Shown piece after piece: positions 10,896-23,135 of a stretch of DNA of 64,000 nt. Below the pieces are notes generated by a model, which searched no databases, was not told the origin of the DNA, and worked only from the letters and a program-made list of their open reading frames with translations. A program made the position numbers and the translations under genes. Location: NCBI GenBank assembly GCA_034770075.1, contig JAVJAP010000112.1:434001-498000 (forward strand), in the 5' to 3' direction. This DNA comes from Aralia elata. Taxonomy: Eukaryota; Streptophyta; Magnoliopsida; Apiales; Araliaceae. Every line of letters starts with the position of its first letter. Positions within the stretch are counted from its first letter, which is position 1.

Positions 10896-13800
10896 TGTCG
10901 ACGCCGGTTTTTTCGCTTCAATTGCGATTTGTTTGTCTTTTCCGATTTTAGCCTTTTTATTAGGTGATTTTTTGGAAAAGGTCGGCTTGAGTGTCGACGG
11001 GGTTTTGAAAGATCGTTTTTATGATGAGCCAATTAACCAGAGTCGCCAGTTGGTATATTTGAAATGGATGTACCAACTCATCCGAGTTTTCGTTTTTTAT
11101 AAATCGATGGCTCATGTGTGACTCCGAATTAATTGGTCTGCGAACCGAGATTCATAGAGTTCGGGGGCTTGCTTAAGTGAGGGGAAGGTGTTAGGCACCC
11201 CCCGACTTCCGTGAAACACAGTTACCGCAATCTTGATGCTTTCCTATCCTTTAATTCATGAAATGTGTGTATATGCGCGGGTGTGTGTGTGTGTGTGCCT
11301 ATGTGAATGTTGTGGTGAGTTTGTATGAAAGAATCATTTGGATTTTTTAGGGAAAATCGTGCTTTGGGAGTGCTTTAGAATGTCCCTCGATTTATACGAG
11401 AAAGCTTTATGAGAAAGGTGTAGACACCCGATTTTTGAATTTCCTATACTAACCCTGACAGGAGGGCAAAATCGTCAATTGACCCGGCACACGAGAATAA
11501 AGGGTGGACATAAAGACGAACCCTCAAAACCACCCCGACGGGATGATATTGAAGCCGACACGACAACAAGCGAATGTCGAGAGTCAGTTACTGATCACTG
11601 TGCTTGCCCGGATGACGTGGCACGTTTCCCGACAGGTTCCGGACTGCCGAACGCAAACCCGTCAGCGGAAACCAACGGTACGACACAAAAATCGAGACGA
11701 GGCACGGAAAACGAGAAAATCAGCACAGTTGGCCGTAGATCAATTCGCGGCCAAGGACGGAACTCGAGGCAGCACGGGACTTGAAGCGCACGGGACTCGA
11801 GCGCGGCTGGGGGGAGAACCAAGGGCCAGCCGCAGATATATCTGCGGCCAGCCGCAGATAGATCTGCGGCTGCCCTTGGCAGTGCTTTATTAGGCCAGTT
11901 CGCATACAGGAAGAAAAAAAGAGGGGAGAAAAAACAGCAACCAGCAGCTCGGAAATGGGAAAAAACAGCAGCAAAAACAAGAGCAATTAGGAAAGAAAAA
12001 GAGTGAAAAGAGTGAGGAATTGTACCAATGTTGTGAGATTACTTCTCATATTTTCTACTCTACTCAATACACAAATTCATACATATTGTGAGGATCATTT
12101 GCAAGGTGAAAAAAAAACCCTTTGTTATAGCATGTTGTTTTACCATTTTTTGTTAAGCTTTTTGTCATTCGAATTATATTAAATGTAGTTGTTCTTGTAT
12201 ATTGTTGTGAATCTATAGATTGAGGACTATTAGTGAGGTTTCAAAATGGAACGAAATTCCTCCTAATGGCCCGATGATATCCATTTGGTGAATTGTTAGC
12301 TCGTTGTAATGATGTATTGTGCATAGATCGTTTAAATTGCTATCCTTAGGATCTTGTGGGTGTGTAGCGATTTTGGATGTGAGCCTAGGAGCGCGACCCC
12401 GTGGTCCAAATCCGATGATGGACATCTTTTGATATATGTAGTAGGAGCGATGTGGTCTTCATTGTAAATATGTAAATCGTCGGGCCTTAAAAAACGACGC
12501 CAAGGCGCGAGAATCGTGTTTAAGGCCCCGAAATAGTGAAACTTGTGATTGTAGGCGTTTGGGGTTATTTTTGATGGCTTACATGCCCATGAATAGCCCC
12601 GACGCGTGTTTATGCTCGATTTGATTTATGAGATGAAAATTGATTTCAAAGCTAAACGATAAGATTTTCATAAAATCAATCAAATTAGGTTGTTAGCATC
12701 ACGAGGTTAATAAATGGGAAGTGCTAATGAATGTCGATTTTTATTTCAAACGAGAAAGCCAAGGAAAATCGTTTTCAAACGTCACACAAAATGATTTTAT
12801 AAATAAATGACGTTTTATTAAACCGTTGTGCATAGGGTTAAAGAGATCCTAGAAATTGCCCATCATTTGAGTTACGAAGGCAACGTATAGATCTCGATTC
12901 CTATTTTGACGAAGGTTTTAAAACTCTTGTTTTGCCAAAACGACAACCTAATGGAAATCTTGTAGTTTTGACAATTAAAATCAAACCTTTCTCATAGAGC
13001 TTTCTCGTGTATGCTGAAAAGACATTCCGAAGCGTTTTCAAATTAAAGCACGACTTTCCCTAAAAATCCAAATGATTCTTTCATATAAACTCACCACAAC
13101 ATTCACACAGGCACACACACACACACGCGCGCGCACACACACATTTCATGAATTAAAGGATAAGAAAGCATCAAGATTGCGGTAACCGTGTTTCACGGAA
13201 GTCGGGGGGTGCCTAACACCTTCCCCTCGCTTAAGCAAGCCCCCGAACTCTATGAATCTCGGTTCGCAGACCAATTAATTCAGAGTCACATATGAGCCAT
13301 CGATTTATAAAAAACGAAAACTCGGATGAGTTGGTACATCCATTTCAAATATACCAACTGGCGACTCTGGTTAATTGGCTCATCATAAAACACGATCTTT
13401 CAAAACCCCGTCGACACTCAATGCCGACCTTTTCCAAACATCATCTGATAAAAAAGGTTAAAATAGGAAAAGGACGAGGGACGAGAAAACCCGGCGTCGA
13501 CAAAAGGTTTGATTTTAATTGTCAAAACTATGAGATTTTCATTAGGTGTCATTTTGGCAAAACAATAGTTTTAAACCTTCGTCAAAATAGGAATCGAGAT
13601 CTATACATTGCCTTCGTAACTCAAATGATGGGCAACTTCTAGGATCTCTTTAACCCTATGCACAACGGTTTAATAAAACGTCATTTGTTTATAAAATCAT
13701 TTTGTGTGACGTTTGAAAACGATTTTCTTTAGCTTTCTCCTTTACATAGAAATCGACATTCATTAGCACTTCTCATTTTAAGCCTCGTGATGCTAATAAC

Positions 13801-14898
13801 CTAGTTTGACTGATTTTATGAAAATCTTATCGTTTAGCTTTGAAATCAAATCGAACATAAACATGCGTCGGGGCTATTCATGGGCATGTAAGCCATCAAA
13901 ATAACCCCAAACGCCTACAATCACAAGTTTCACTATTTCGGGGCCTCAAACACGATTCTCGCCTTGACGTCGTTTTAAGGCCCGACGATTACATATTTAC
14001 AATGAAAGGTACATCGAATTTATTACATATATCAAAAGATGTCCATCATCGGATTTGGACCACGGGGTCGCGCTCCTAGGCTCACATCCAAAATCGCTAC
14101 ACACCTACAAGATCCTAAAAATAACAATCTAAATAAACTATGCATAATACATCATTACAACGTGCTAAAATTCACCAAATGGATATCATCGGGCCATTAG
14201 GAGGAATTTCGTTCCATTTGGGAACTCTCACTAATAGTCCTCAATCCATAGATCCACAACAATATACAAGAAAAACTACATTTAATTTAACCAAACAATA
14301 TGATATAAATTGCTAGAACAAAGGGAATTTTCACCTTGCAAATGATCTCAAATGGATGTGAACTTGTGTATTTGACTAAGATAAGGAGTATATTTGATAC
14401 AATTAAAATCAAAGAATATAAATCCTCTCTTTTTTCCTCTCTTTTCTTCCTATTTGATTGCAAAATTTGCTCCTTTTTCTCTCTATTTCCGTGTTCTTGC
14501 TGCTGCAGAATTCTTCTTCCTTCAAATTCTTCCCCCTCGTTCCCCTGTATGCTGAAATGGATTGATATAGGCTGGCTGGCCGCCTGCCTTCCACCCAGCA
14601 CGCCAGCCACTTTGATTATTTAATTCTTCTCGGTTCCCGCACCGCACCTCGATTCTTGCGTCACGCCGTCAGTTTTATCCGAAATGCTTGTATTTTGCAG
14701 TCCGAAAAATTACTGTGGGACGTGACATATTATTCGGGAACGCCTTTTTTGGATGGCTATGTCGTCACGTTGGTTTTGACTGCGCATCGTCGCGGTGGCG
14801 TCAAGTGCCGAGTCTTTTGCTCTCGCAGGCGGGTTCCATTGACGATTTTCTCCTCCTGTCACGGTTAGTATAGGGAACACAAAATTTGGGTGTCTACA
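10896..14898 (-). mobile_element. Solo Tat-family LTR, interrupted by a second solo LTR
   Basis: On the minus strand it reads TGTAGACACCC...GGCGTCGACA, the same ends as the LTRs of the complete element at 34874-54355. Flanks carry the 5-bp target duplication TCAGT (10891-10895 and 14899-14903). Without the nested insertion it is about 1.9 kb. With no internal region and intact TSDs, it is a solo LTR formed by recombination. It lacks the GCCGCAGAT palindrome block present in sister LTRs. Confidence 0.88.
11419..13501 (+). mobile_element. Nested solo Tat-family LTR, opposite orientation
   Basis: A 2,083-bp solo LTR, TGTAGACACCC...CGGCGTCGACA on the plus strand, inside the minus-strand solo LTR. 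The TSD is AAAGG (11414-11418 and 13502-13506). It includes GCCGCAGAT-type palindromes near 11828-11873. Because both LTRs are related and inverted, the block is a large imperfect fold-back. Confidence 0.9.
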
Positions 14899-14960
14899 TC
14901 AGTTAGAATCCAGTTTGCTGGATTAGTATGTTTGGATAATCCAACTTGCTGGATTAGGTA

Positions 14961-17057
14961 TGTCGACGCCGGTTTTCGCCTCTTCCGATTTATGCCTTTT
15001 TGATTAAATGATTTTTTGGGAAGAGGTCGGCATTGATGTCGACGGGGGTTTTGAAAGATTTGTTTTTTTATGATGAGCCAATTAACCAGAGGCGCCAGTT
15101 GGTATATATGAAATGGGATGTACCAACTCATCCGAGATTTTGTTTTTTATAAATCGCTGGCTCATATGTGACTCCGAATTAATTGGTCTGCAAACCGAGA
15201 TTCATAGAGTCTGGGGGCTTGCTTAAGCGAGGGGAAGGTGTTAGGCACCCCCCGACTTCCGTGAAACACGGTTACCGCAACCTTGATATTTTCTTATCCT
15301 TTAATTCATGAAATGTGTATGTGCGTGTGTGTGTGTGTGCCTAATGAATGTTGTGGTGAGTTTTGTATAAAAAAGGAATTCTTTTTGGTGTTTTATGAAA
15401 GAGACGTGTTTTATTTTGAGAGTGCTTTAGAATGTCTTTTGGCATATTCGAGATAGCTTTATTTCTTTATAAGAAAGGTTTGATTTTAATTGACAAAAAC
15501 TATGAGATTTTTTCATTAAGTGTTGTTTTGACCAAACATGAATTTGTTAAACCTTAGTCTAATAAAATAGGAATCGAGATTTATACGTTGCTTTCATAAA
15601 TGATGGGCAATTTCTAGAATCTCTTTCGCCCTATGTATCAAGGTTTAGTTAAAACGGTTATTTCTTTTTATAAAACCATTTTTCGTGTCATTTGGAAACA
15701 ACTTCTCTTTAGCTTTCTCGTAAAATAGGAATCGACTTTCATTAGCATTTCCAATTCTTAGCCTCGTGATGCTAATATCCTACTTTGATTGATTTTAGAA
15801 AAATCTTTATTATTTTGGCTTTGAAATCTTTAGTTTTGGTGTTACAAATCAAATTAAATATCAAAACGCGTAGGGGGCTATTCACGGGCATGTAAGCCAT
15901 CAAAATATCCCCGAACGCCAACAATCACATATTTCACTACTACGGGGCCTTAAACCCGATTCTCGCCTTAGCGTCGTTTTAAGGCCCGACGATTACATGT
16001 TACAAAAACGAGCACCTTGAATCTATTACATACATCAAAATGTCCATCATCGGATTTGGACCACGGGGTCGCGTTCCTAGGCTCACACCTGAGATTGCTA
16101 CATGCCCATGAAATGAATACTACATAACTAACCAACCCGGATTTATGTAATACACCATGATATCCGAAAATGATAATCTAAATGAATTACACCCAATAAA
16201 TCACCATAAACAAGCTAGAAATTTCACCAATTGGATATCCTCGGGATATTAGGAAGAATTTTGTTCCGATGGAACCCTCACTAATAATCCCTAATCCATC
16301 ATCCCACCATAAATTACATGAAAACTACATTTAATTTAACCAAATAATATGATATAAATTGCTATAACAAAGGGAATTTTCACCTTGCAAATGATCTCAA
16401 ATGGATGTAAACTTGTGTATTTGAATAGGATAAGAAGTATATTTGATACAATCAAAATCAAGAGAGTATAAATCCTCTTTTTTTTCTCTCTTTTCTTCCT
16501 ATTTGGTTGCAAAATTTGCTATTTTCCCTTCTATTTCCGTGCCTTGCTGCTGCTGAATTCTCCTCTCCTTCCAATCTGCTCAACCTCCTGTATGCTGAAG
16601 CGGAAATGAGCTGAAATAGGCTGGCCAAAGCCAGCCTAAGATTGATCTGCGGCTGGCCGCAGATCAATCTGTGGCTGGCTGGCCGCCTGCCTTCCACTCA
16701 CCTGATTTCGAGTTCCATGTTTTCAATAGGCGCACTTATTGGCCGCAGATCAATCCGCGGCTGGACGGTTTGACTTTCTCGATTTTCGTGCCATGCCTCG
16801 ACTTTCGTGCCGTAACGTCGGTTTTCGCTGACAGGCTTGTATTTTGCAATCCGGGAATTTTCGGGAGACATGCCAGCTCATTCGGGAATGCTTGTTTCGG
16901 ACGGCCTTGTTGTCACGTCAACTTTGATCGCCAATCGTCGCGGTGGTGTTGGGCGTTCGTGCTTGTGCGCATCCTTTGCTCTCGCAGGCCGGTTCAATTG
17001 ACGATTTTGCCCTCCTGTCACGGTTAGTATAGGGAACGCAAAATTTGGGTGTCTACA
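14961..17057 (-). repeat. 3' LTR of Tat element B
   Basis: A 2,097-bp LTR with TGTAGACACCC/GGCGTCGACA ends on the minus strand, homologous to 34874-36985. It is followed by the PPT complement, which separates it from the solo LTRs. It carries GCCGCAGAT-type palindromes (about 16643-16675) and a (GT)n run near 15320. Confidence 0.88.
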
Positions 17058-17071
17058 GCTGCCCCTCTTTA
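17058..17071 (-). promoter_or_regulatory. Polypurine tract of element B
   Basis: On the minus strand 'ataaagaggggcagc' directly precedes the LTR start TGTAGACA. The same tract occurs at 36986-36999 in element D. Confidence 0.8.
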
Positions 17072-17237
17072 TCATGTTTATGCAATGTTAAATGAAATGA
17101 ACAGGATAAAGAATAGACACCCGATACAGGAATGACAGTGCACAAGAATGACATACATACACGATGCAACACATATAACTTATGATGCAATGTAAGATGT
17201 AAGACATTCAAGATACTCGCAAAAAGGTGTCAATGCG

Positions 17238-18110
17238 GATGATCGCCTCGTCGGGGCCGGGTTTCGTCGCCGGTCACCCAACTCGTGATCGCCGGGTATC
17301 GTCGCCGGTCGATCGTCTCGTCGGGGCCGGGTTTCGTCGCCGGTCACCCATCTCGTAATCGCCGCTTATCATCGCCGATCGATCGTCTCGTCGGGGCCGG
17401 GTATCGTCGCCGGTCACCCATCTTGTAACCCCCGGGTATCGTCACCGGTTGGTTGTCTTGTCGGGGCCCGGTTTCGTCGCCGGTCACCCATCTCGTGATC
17501 GCCGGGTATCGTCGCCGGTCGATCGTCTCGTCGGGGCCGGGTATCGTCGCCGGTCACCCATTTTGTAACACCCGGGTATGGTTGCCGGTTGGTTGTCTTG
17601 TCGGGGCCGGGTATCGTCGTCGATCACCCATCTCGTGATCGCCGGGTATCATCACCGGTCGATCGTCTCGTCGGGGCCGGGTTTCGTCGCCGGTCACCCA
17701 TCTTGTAATCGCCGGTTATCGTCGCCGGTCGATTGTCTTGTCGGGGCCGGATTTCGTCGCCGGTCACCCATCTCGTGATCGCCGGGTATCGTCACCGGTC
17801 GATCGTCTCGTCGGGGCCGGGTATCGTCGCCGGTCACCCATCTTGTAACCCCCGGGTATCGTCGCCGGTTGGTTGTCTTGTCGGGGCCGGGTATCGTCGC
17901 CGGTCACCCATCTCGTGATCGCCGGGTATCGTCGCCGATCGATCGTCTCGTCGGGGCCGGGTTTCGTCGCTGGTCACCCATCTTGTAATCGCCGGTTATC
18001 GTCGCAGGTCGATTGTCTCGTCGGGGCTGGGTATCGTCGCCGGTCACCCATCTCGTAACCGCCGGGTATCGTCGCCGGTCGATTGTATCATGAATGTTGG
18101 GTCTCGTATC
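17238..18110. repeat. 70-bp tandem repeat in the 3' region of B
   Basis: About 12 diverged copies of a 70-bp, CG-rich unit built around 'atcgtcgccggtcacccat' and 'gtctcgtcggggccgggt', with a 140-bp sub-pattern. It occupies the stretch between the PPT and the antisense gene, as in element D. Arginine-rich ORFs across it are by-products of the repeat. Confidence 0.9.
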
Positions 18111-18941
18111 CGGTCACTCGGTTGAATTGAGAAGCCGTGTTCGACACCTACTTCATCAAAATCTTGTCTTTTATTATCACATTATGAGTCAAATGGGCTT
18201 TAAAATCGATTAAGCTTGCAATGGACCAAGGGGGGAGCATGGGGCCCAGTCGCAGATTGATCTGCGGCCAGTCGCAGATTGATCTGCGGCCAGCCGCAGA
18301 TTGATCTGCGGCTAAGATCGGGCATATAGGCGGCCAGCCGCCTCCCAGATCTGTCACTTTCATTCATACCCCACGCGATTTTCAAACCTTTGCACTCCCT
18401 TTTACTGAGTTTTCCAACCTTTTTTGCAAAAATCGTTCCGGTTAGATCGATCTACGCGTTACAGGTAACACTTTGACCGATCGTTTTTCAATTTCGTCAA
18501 TGTTTTGCTATACATTTGGCTATTTACATGCTTAGAGATAAAAATGTATGCTTTATAATGTTATGCTATGCATTATCGTATATACATGCTATGTATCAAC
18601 TGTGTGAGTCCTATTTTATGCTCATGATGCGGTCCCACATACTTGTAGTTTCTTTTTCGAAGAAAATCATGCATTAGGGTCTTTTCATGCTGCAATTATC
18701 CATATAAATGCAATTTTGATCTGTTATGGCTTGGGTTCTTTGAAAAACATGCTTGGCTATGCATGGGATGTCCATTTTACAGACGGAACTCTGCCGAATT
18801 TTTTTTTTTTTTTTTTTTTTTGCACATATAATAAACATGCATCATGTTGCATTAATTATATGATGAGGGTAGGAAATTAGAATATTCGTGACATAATTCA
18901 AAAGGGAACTTACCTTCCTCTTCGCCTGTTCTATTCCAGCT
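18111..18941 (+). other. Upstream region of the PMD gene in B
   Basis: No gene. Three GCCGCAGATTGATCTGCGGC-type palindromes lie at about 18247-18314, and a 23-T run at 18799-18821. The region is homologous to 39546-40287. It probably contains the promoter of the antisense gene, with a TATA-like 'catataataaac' near 18824, but this is inference only. Confidence 0.5.
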
Positions 18942-20910
18942 ATGGATCCCGATGCTCCCAGTAGCTATTCTGCGTCTCGGACTTCGGGCGTTCGCCGTCG
19001 TAGGGCCGCACCTGCCCCTGCTTTGCCTCGGACCCGCCAGGCTCGCCGATTGGCGGAGGCTGTCATCGGTCCCGATCACCCGGACGTTGAGGAGGCTGTT
19101 CTTCCGGAGTTTGCGGCAGAGGGGCCATCCTCCAGTACACCGGCCCCATCTCCTCACCGCGCCCTTTCTGGCGCCTCTGTGCAGATACCCGATCTATTGG
19201 GTCGGGATCTCTGTCGTCACCCCTCGGCATCTCTTGTAGCTAATGAGGTATGCTTAAAGTAGTCCTCTGAACTTATTCCCAAATTTTGTTTAGATCTGCA
19301 CTGATCCATTCATTTTTTGTCACAGGTGCCCGAGTTTACCCAGCCGAGGGGTAACTGGTTCAACATTTACTCCCTCTATACCGCTTTGCATAGCGACTAC
19401 CGGGCGGTGGTGGATTCATGGAGCTTCCATCACTTTTTCACTATCATCCCCCGTCAGTGCCCTTGGGGTTACATGAGGGCCTTATCCGAGCGATGGTTCC
19501 ACCAGACGCAGTCTTTTCATCTTCTTGACTGCGAGGTGGTGCTGACCCCCTGGGATTGGAGGTACATCACGGGTATAGAGTTTACCGGGTCCCGTGTCCC
19601 TCTGGATCTTGACATTACTCCAGCGGAGGTCCGGGATTTATTGGGCTTCGCTGCTGAGGGCCGGGTCTTTAAGGCCCGTAGTATTCGGTCCGGTGCTTTG
19701 GCTGTCGATGCTGTCGGGGGTATATACGCACTGCCTATTCCAGCGGATCAGGGCACTCGTGACATTCTGCTACAGCGCTTGTTCCTGACCATTATGAGGG
19801 GTTGTTTCCTAGGGAACAACTCCTCTAGCATTCATTTCAGCGTCGTAGGAGCTGTCAGAGACGTGGACCGGATCGGTGACTACGATTGGGGGTCGTTCAC
19901 CTTTGCTTATTTCCTCCACGGTCTGCGTCTACGTTCGGAGGGACAGACAGACGCCTGGCTCGGATTCTATCACTTTTTGATGGTGAGGTTTCTCTTCCTC
20001 TTTTCTTACTGGACTTTCCTTCATTTATTTCTCTTTTCGGCATTTGTCGGTTACTCATACTTTTCGCTGTTTCTGTTCGCAGTTATGGGCCTACGAGCGT
20101 CTTCCATGCATGAGGCTCGTCACTACCCTTGGCCTGGACACTTATCCCCGGGGTCGGCGGTGGCATCATAGCACTCTAGAGGAGGTCCCAGTGTCGGGCA
20201 ACTTTGCACATTGTCGTATTCAGCTGGAGCTGATCACGGCCGCTGATGTCGTCTGGGTTCCCTACCTCTCCGAGCATCTGACTGTGGGGTTTGCCGATGG
20301 ACATCCTTCTGGCCCGGAGTTCGAGCTTTCCACCCGTCGCCTCACTTTGCAGAGTGTTGGAGGATGGGTGATGTACCTGGGAGAGCGCGCATTCAAATGC
20401 GTTACTGGAGATATCCGCATCCCGCATTCCCTTCCCTTCACTACCTCCTGGCCTTTGGATTCTCAGCCTTCGGAGATCATGCTAGCCGGGGAGGACGGTC
20501 GGATGCTGTCTACGGGTCCCAGTACGAGCGAGGCTTTCCGGACCTGGTGGGTGCCTCGCACCATCGGTCCTCAGACCCGAGCCACTTTCTTTCTTCGAAA
20601 CATGGTTCCCGGCTCGGTGATGATGATGGATTGGGCTACCTGCGTTCGGACTCCCACTCATGCCGAGCAGATTGCCACTTTGACCCGCCAGGTGGAGCAG
20701 TTGTCGCTGTATCTTCGGGTCTTAGGCCGGACTCCAGAGGATGCTTACGCCTATGATCCTGACAGTGCGGGTTATGATGCAGGCCCGAGCTCATCTGATG
20801 CCACAGCGCAGCCATACATTCCTGACATAAATTTTGGTCCTCCGACTTCGACGACCCCAGGGGATCAGTTCGAGGATCCCGCTTTCATAGATGACATTGA
20901 CTTTGTTTAG
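18942..20910 (+). CDS. Plant mobile domain (PMD) protein, three exons, intact
   Basis: A gene antisense to retrotransposon B. Exons 18942-19247, 19326-19982 and 20083-20910 (306, 657 and 828 nt) join in phase 0 at GT-AG introns with T-rich acceptors (ttttgtcacag, ttctgttcgcag), giving 596 aa without a stop. Exon 1 is a basic, proline/serine-rich leader (RTSGVRRRRAAPAPALPRTR). Exon 2 holds the domain core: GNWFNIYSLYTALHSDYR, LTPWDWRYITGIEFTGSRVPL, FLTIMRGCFLG, and GDYDWGSFTFAYFLHGL. Exon 3 continues WAYERLP to a tail rich in Ser/Asp. PMD proteins such as Arabidopsis MAIN/MAIL1 are linked to silencing and genome stability; the function here is unknown. The exon lengths equal those of the copy at 40288. 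Splicing is inferred from sequence. Confidence 0.82.
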
Positions 20911-21144
20911 ATCATGATAGGATAGGGCTTTTGTACCTGCACCTGTTTAGATTTATTTTTTCCCTTTTCTATCATTATTACATGCACTATGTACTGAACT
21001 CATTTGTTTTATTTATGCACAGTTTTTATCTTTTATCTCTATGAAATTCATTTGCTTTATTATTAACTGTATGATGCATGCCTTTTCTATTTATGGATAG
21101 AGAAATGACCCATGTACAGTCTTTTGATACTATTTTTTCACAAG

Positions 21145-21961
21145 ATATCGTCCTCAGATGTCGTGGTACGTTTGGATTCCATTCCTCCCACAGGGTTGGT
21201 CGGCAGTCTCCTCCGTTGGTTGGACAGTTTGTCGCCGGCCGACAGGGTTATCACAGATGGCCTTTTGGGACATTCTTGGTCCTTATTATCCTTTCAGGTG
21301 TCAGCGAGCTTTGTGGAGGGTATTCTGAGCTATTGGGCCCCTGCCCGTTAGGTGTTCAGATTAGGGACAGTAGAGCTGACCCCCACTCTCGAGGAGTATG
21401 CTCGCTTTACCGGCCTGCCTTTGGATAGACCTTGTGCTAGGGTCACAGCTGGTTCCATGCACCGTCAGTTCTTGACTTTCACCGGTTTGCGGAGGACAGT
21501 CCTGTTATCGGTGATCACATCAGACCATATGGTTCCCCTTCAGTTCTTGATTGACCGATTTGGCTCACCCGACAGCTTTCGTCTTTTCTTCGGTGATTTT
21601 TCCGTGTCCGAGGAGCGCTGGGGCGCTTTGAGAATAGACGTTCTGATGGCCTGTGTCATCTCAGTTTTGTATTTGCCAGCAGGACCCGATCAGTTGGACA
21701 TGCGAGTTGTCGCGGCCGTTAGAGCCCTTCAGGGGGATTACACCATTCTTCCCATGATATTGGCGGATACCTACATGTCAGCCACATATTGCCAGTCTTT
21801 TCGAGGCAGAGTTTTCAGAGGGAGCTCGACTTTGCTGTATGTGTGGTTTATGAGCCATCTCAGCCCCCATTGGCCCATTTCCGTCGCCTAGGGTTTTGCT
21901 TCAGCCATGACATATCCACGCAGTTTTCATTTCGTCCCATGAGCTGTACTGATGCAGCTTC
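21145..21961 (+). pseudogene. DUF7745-like second antisense gene, truncated
   Basis: Second gene of the antisense cassette. The expected ATG (present in the copy at 42479) is ATA here. The frame runs SSDVVVRLDSIPPTG, has a TAG at 21349-21351, then continues FRLGTVELTPTLEEYARFTGLPL, a hallmark-like stretch of DUF7745-type plant proteins, through MILADTYMSATYCQSFRGR and YVWFMSHLSP. It frameshifts near 21865 and is cut by the Tekay LTR at 21962. The DUF7745 assignment is from memory of that family's pattern and needs a profile search. The region 20911-21144 between the two genes has nothing else recognised. Confidence 0.62.
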
Positions 21962-22306
21962 TGTAATATTCCGAACCCTAATAAGATTTGTATATGTAAA
22001 TTATGTGTTTAATAAATGAAATTTCTTGTTCTGACTTGGTATTATGTGATTGCGTATTTTATTAAACAATTAGGTCAAATAAAAATTTTTCGCCAAGTAG
22101 CTGTGTCGTGCTTAATCGGACAAAATGATTTGTCGTGCTTCCGGCGAATTCACCGAGAAGCGTTTCGGTAAATTAGTTTTGTAAGCTGCTGTGTCGTACT
22201 TGGAATTGACGAAGTGCTTTGTCGTGCTTCGACATTAATATAATATTATATTAAATGATAAAATTTTAAAATAAGTTAAATAGGATTTAAAATGTTATGC
22301 GGAAAT

Positions 22307-22553
22307 AAAAACCCTAATTTGAAAACCCTAATTGGTAATAATTGTCCGAATTGATCAATTAAAACCTTAATTATTGTACAATAATCTTAATTGATGTAAT
22401 TAAGATTTAAATGATGAATCATAATATTAATTATGAATTATTAAGATTAATTTAAACCCTAAACGGAAGATTGAAAACCCTAATTGTGGAATTGAAAACC
22501 CTAAACCCTAATTCGGAACCCTAAAACCCTAATTTGGTTCAATAACCCTAATT
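22307..22553. repeat. Telobox-like AACCCTAA cluster in LTR 1
   Basis: About nine copies of (A)AACCCTAA in 250 bp, with more scattered to about 23,000. Counterparts lie at about 31,881-32,125 and 60,945-61,190. Not a telomere: copies are irregularly spaced and lie in LTR sequence. Confidence 0.75.
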
Positions 22554-23135
22554 TATGAAATGTAAAACCTTAATTATGATATATTGACTTAATTAAGGTA
22601 TTACTAACCGTGATTAAACATCCTAATCATGATTAACAAAAATCTAGAATTAATTAGTAAGTAAATAAATGAAAATTAAAATCCTAGCCAATGAAAATGA
22701 AGCTAGGAGTGTGCAAGCTTGTGCTTGACACACTCCAGCACAAGTAGGTTAATTAGGCCAGATCATAAGCACCACAAGTTCCAAGCTTAGATATTTTTGG
22801 GAGCAAAGTTTGGAAATTAGTCTAGGAAACCCTAAATTCAAGTTGCTATAAGTAGAATGAGATGCTGAGCTTTAAACCTACGAAATTTCAAAGCTTATAC
22901 ACTCACATATCCAGCCTAAACAAACCCTAGCAATCACAAGCTCAGAATCAGAAGCCAGAAATCAAAATTTGAAGAAAAAGGTGCACAAAACCCTAATTTA
23001 TGTTTGATCTTCAAGTCTGGAAAATTTTTGTGTTTTAGATGTTTAGGAATCCTTGTTAAGGTGTTAATAAGTGATCTGGGCGGTTAAAACATGTTTACAT
23101 AACATCTAGGTATGAAAATCAAGCCAAAAACTCAA

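Larger units (their letters stand above)
14961..21961 (-). mobile_element. Tat-lineage element 'B', 3' part
   Basis: Minus-strand element: 3' LTR (14961-17057), PPT, 70-bp tandem repeats, then two genes on the opposite strand. Order and sequence match element D (34874-44090). It is cut at 21961 by the Tekay LTR; its gag-pol and 5' LTR should lie beyond the window. Confidence 0.85.

Noticed and set aside
17453..18058. Repeated arginine-rich ORFs of about 61 aa, also at 37,196-39,764 on both strands
   Set aside because: They recur every 140 or 280 bp on both strands; 140 is not a multiple of three. By-products of the tandem repeat.
22307..22553. Interstitial telomere from AACCCTAA words
   Set aside because: Copies are irregular, interspersed with other sequence, and occur at the same place in all three LTRs.
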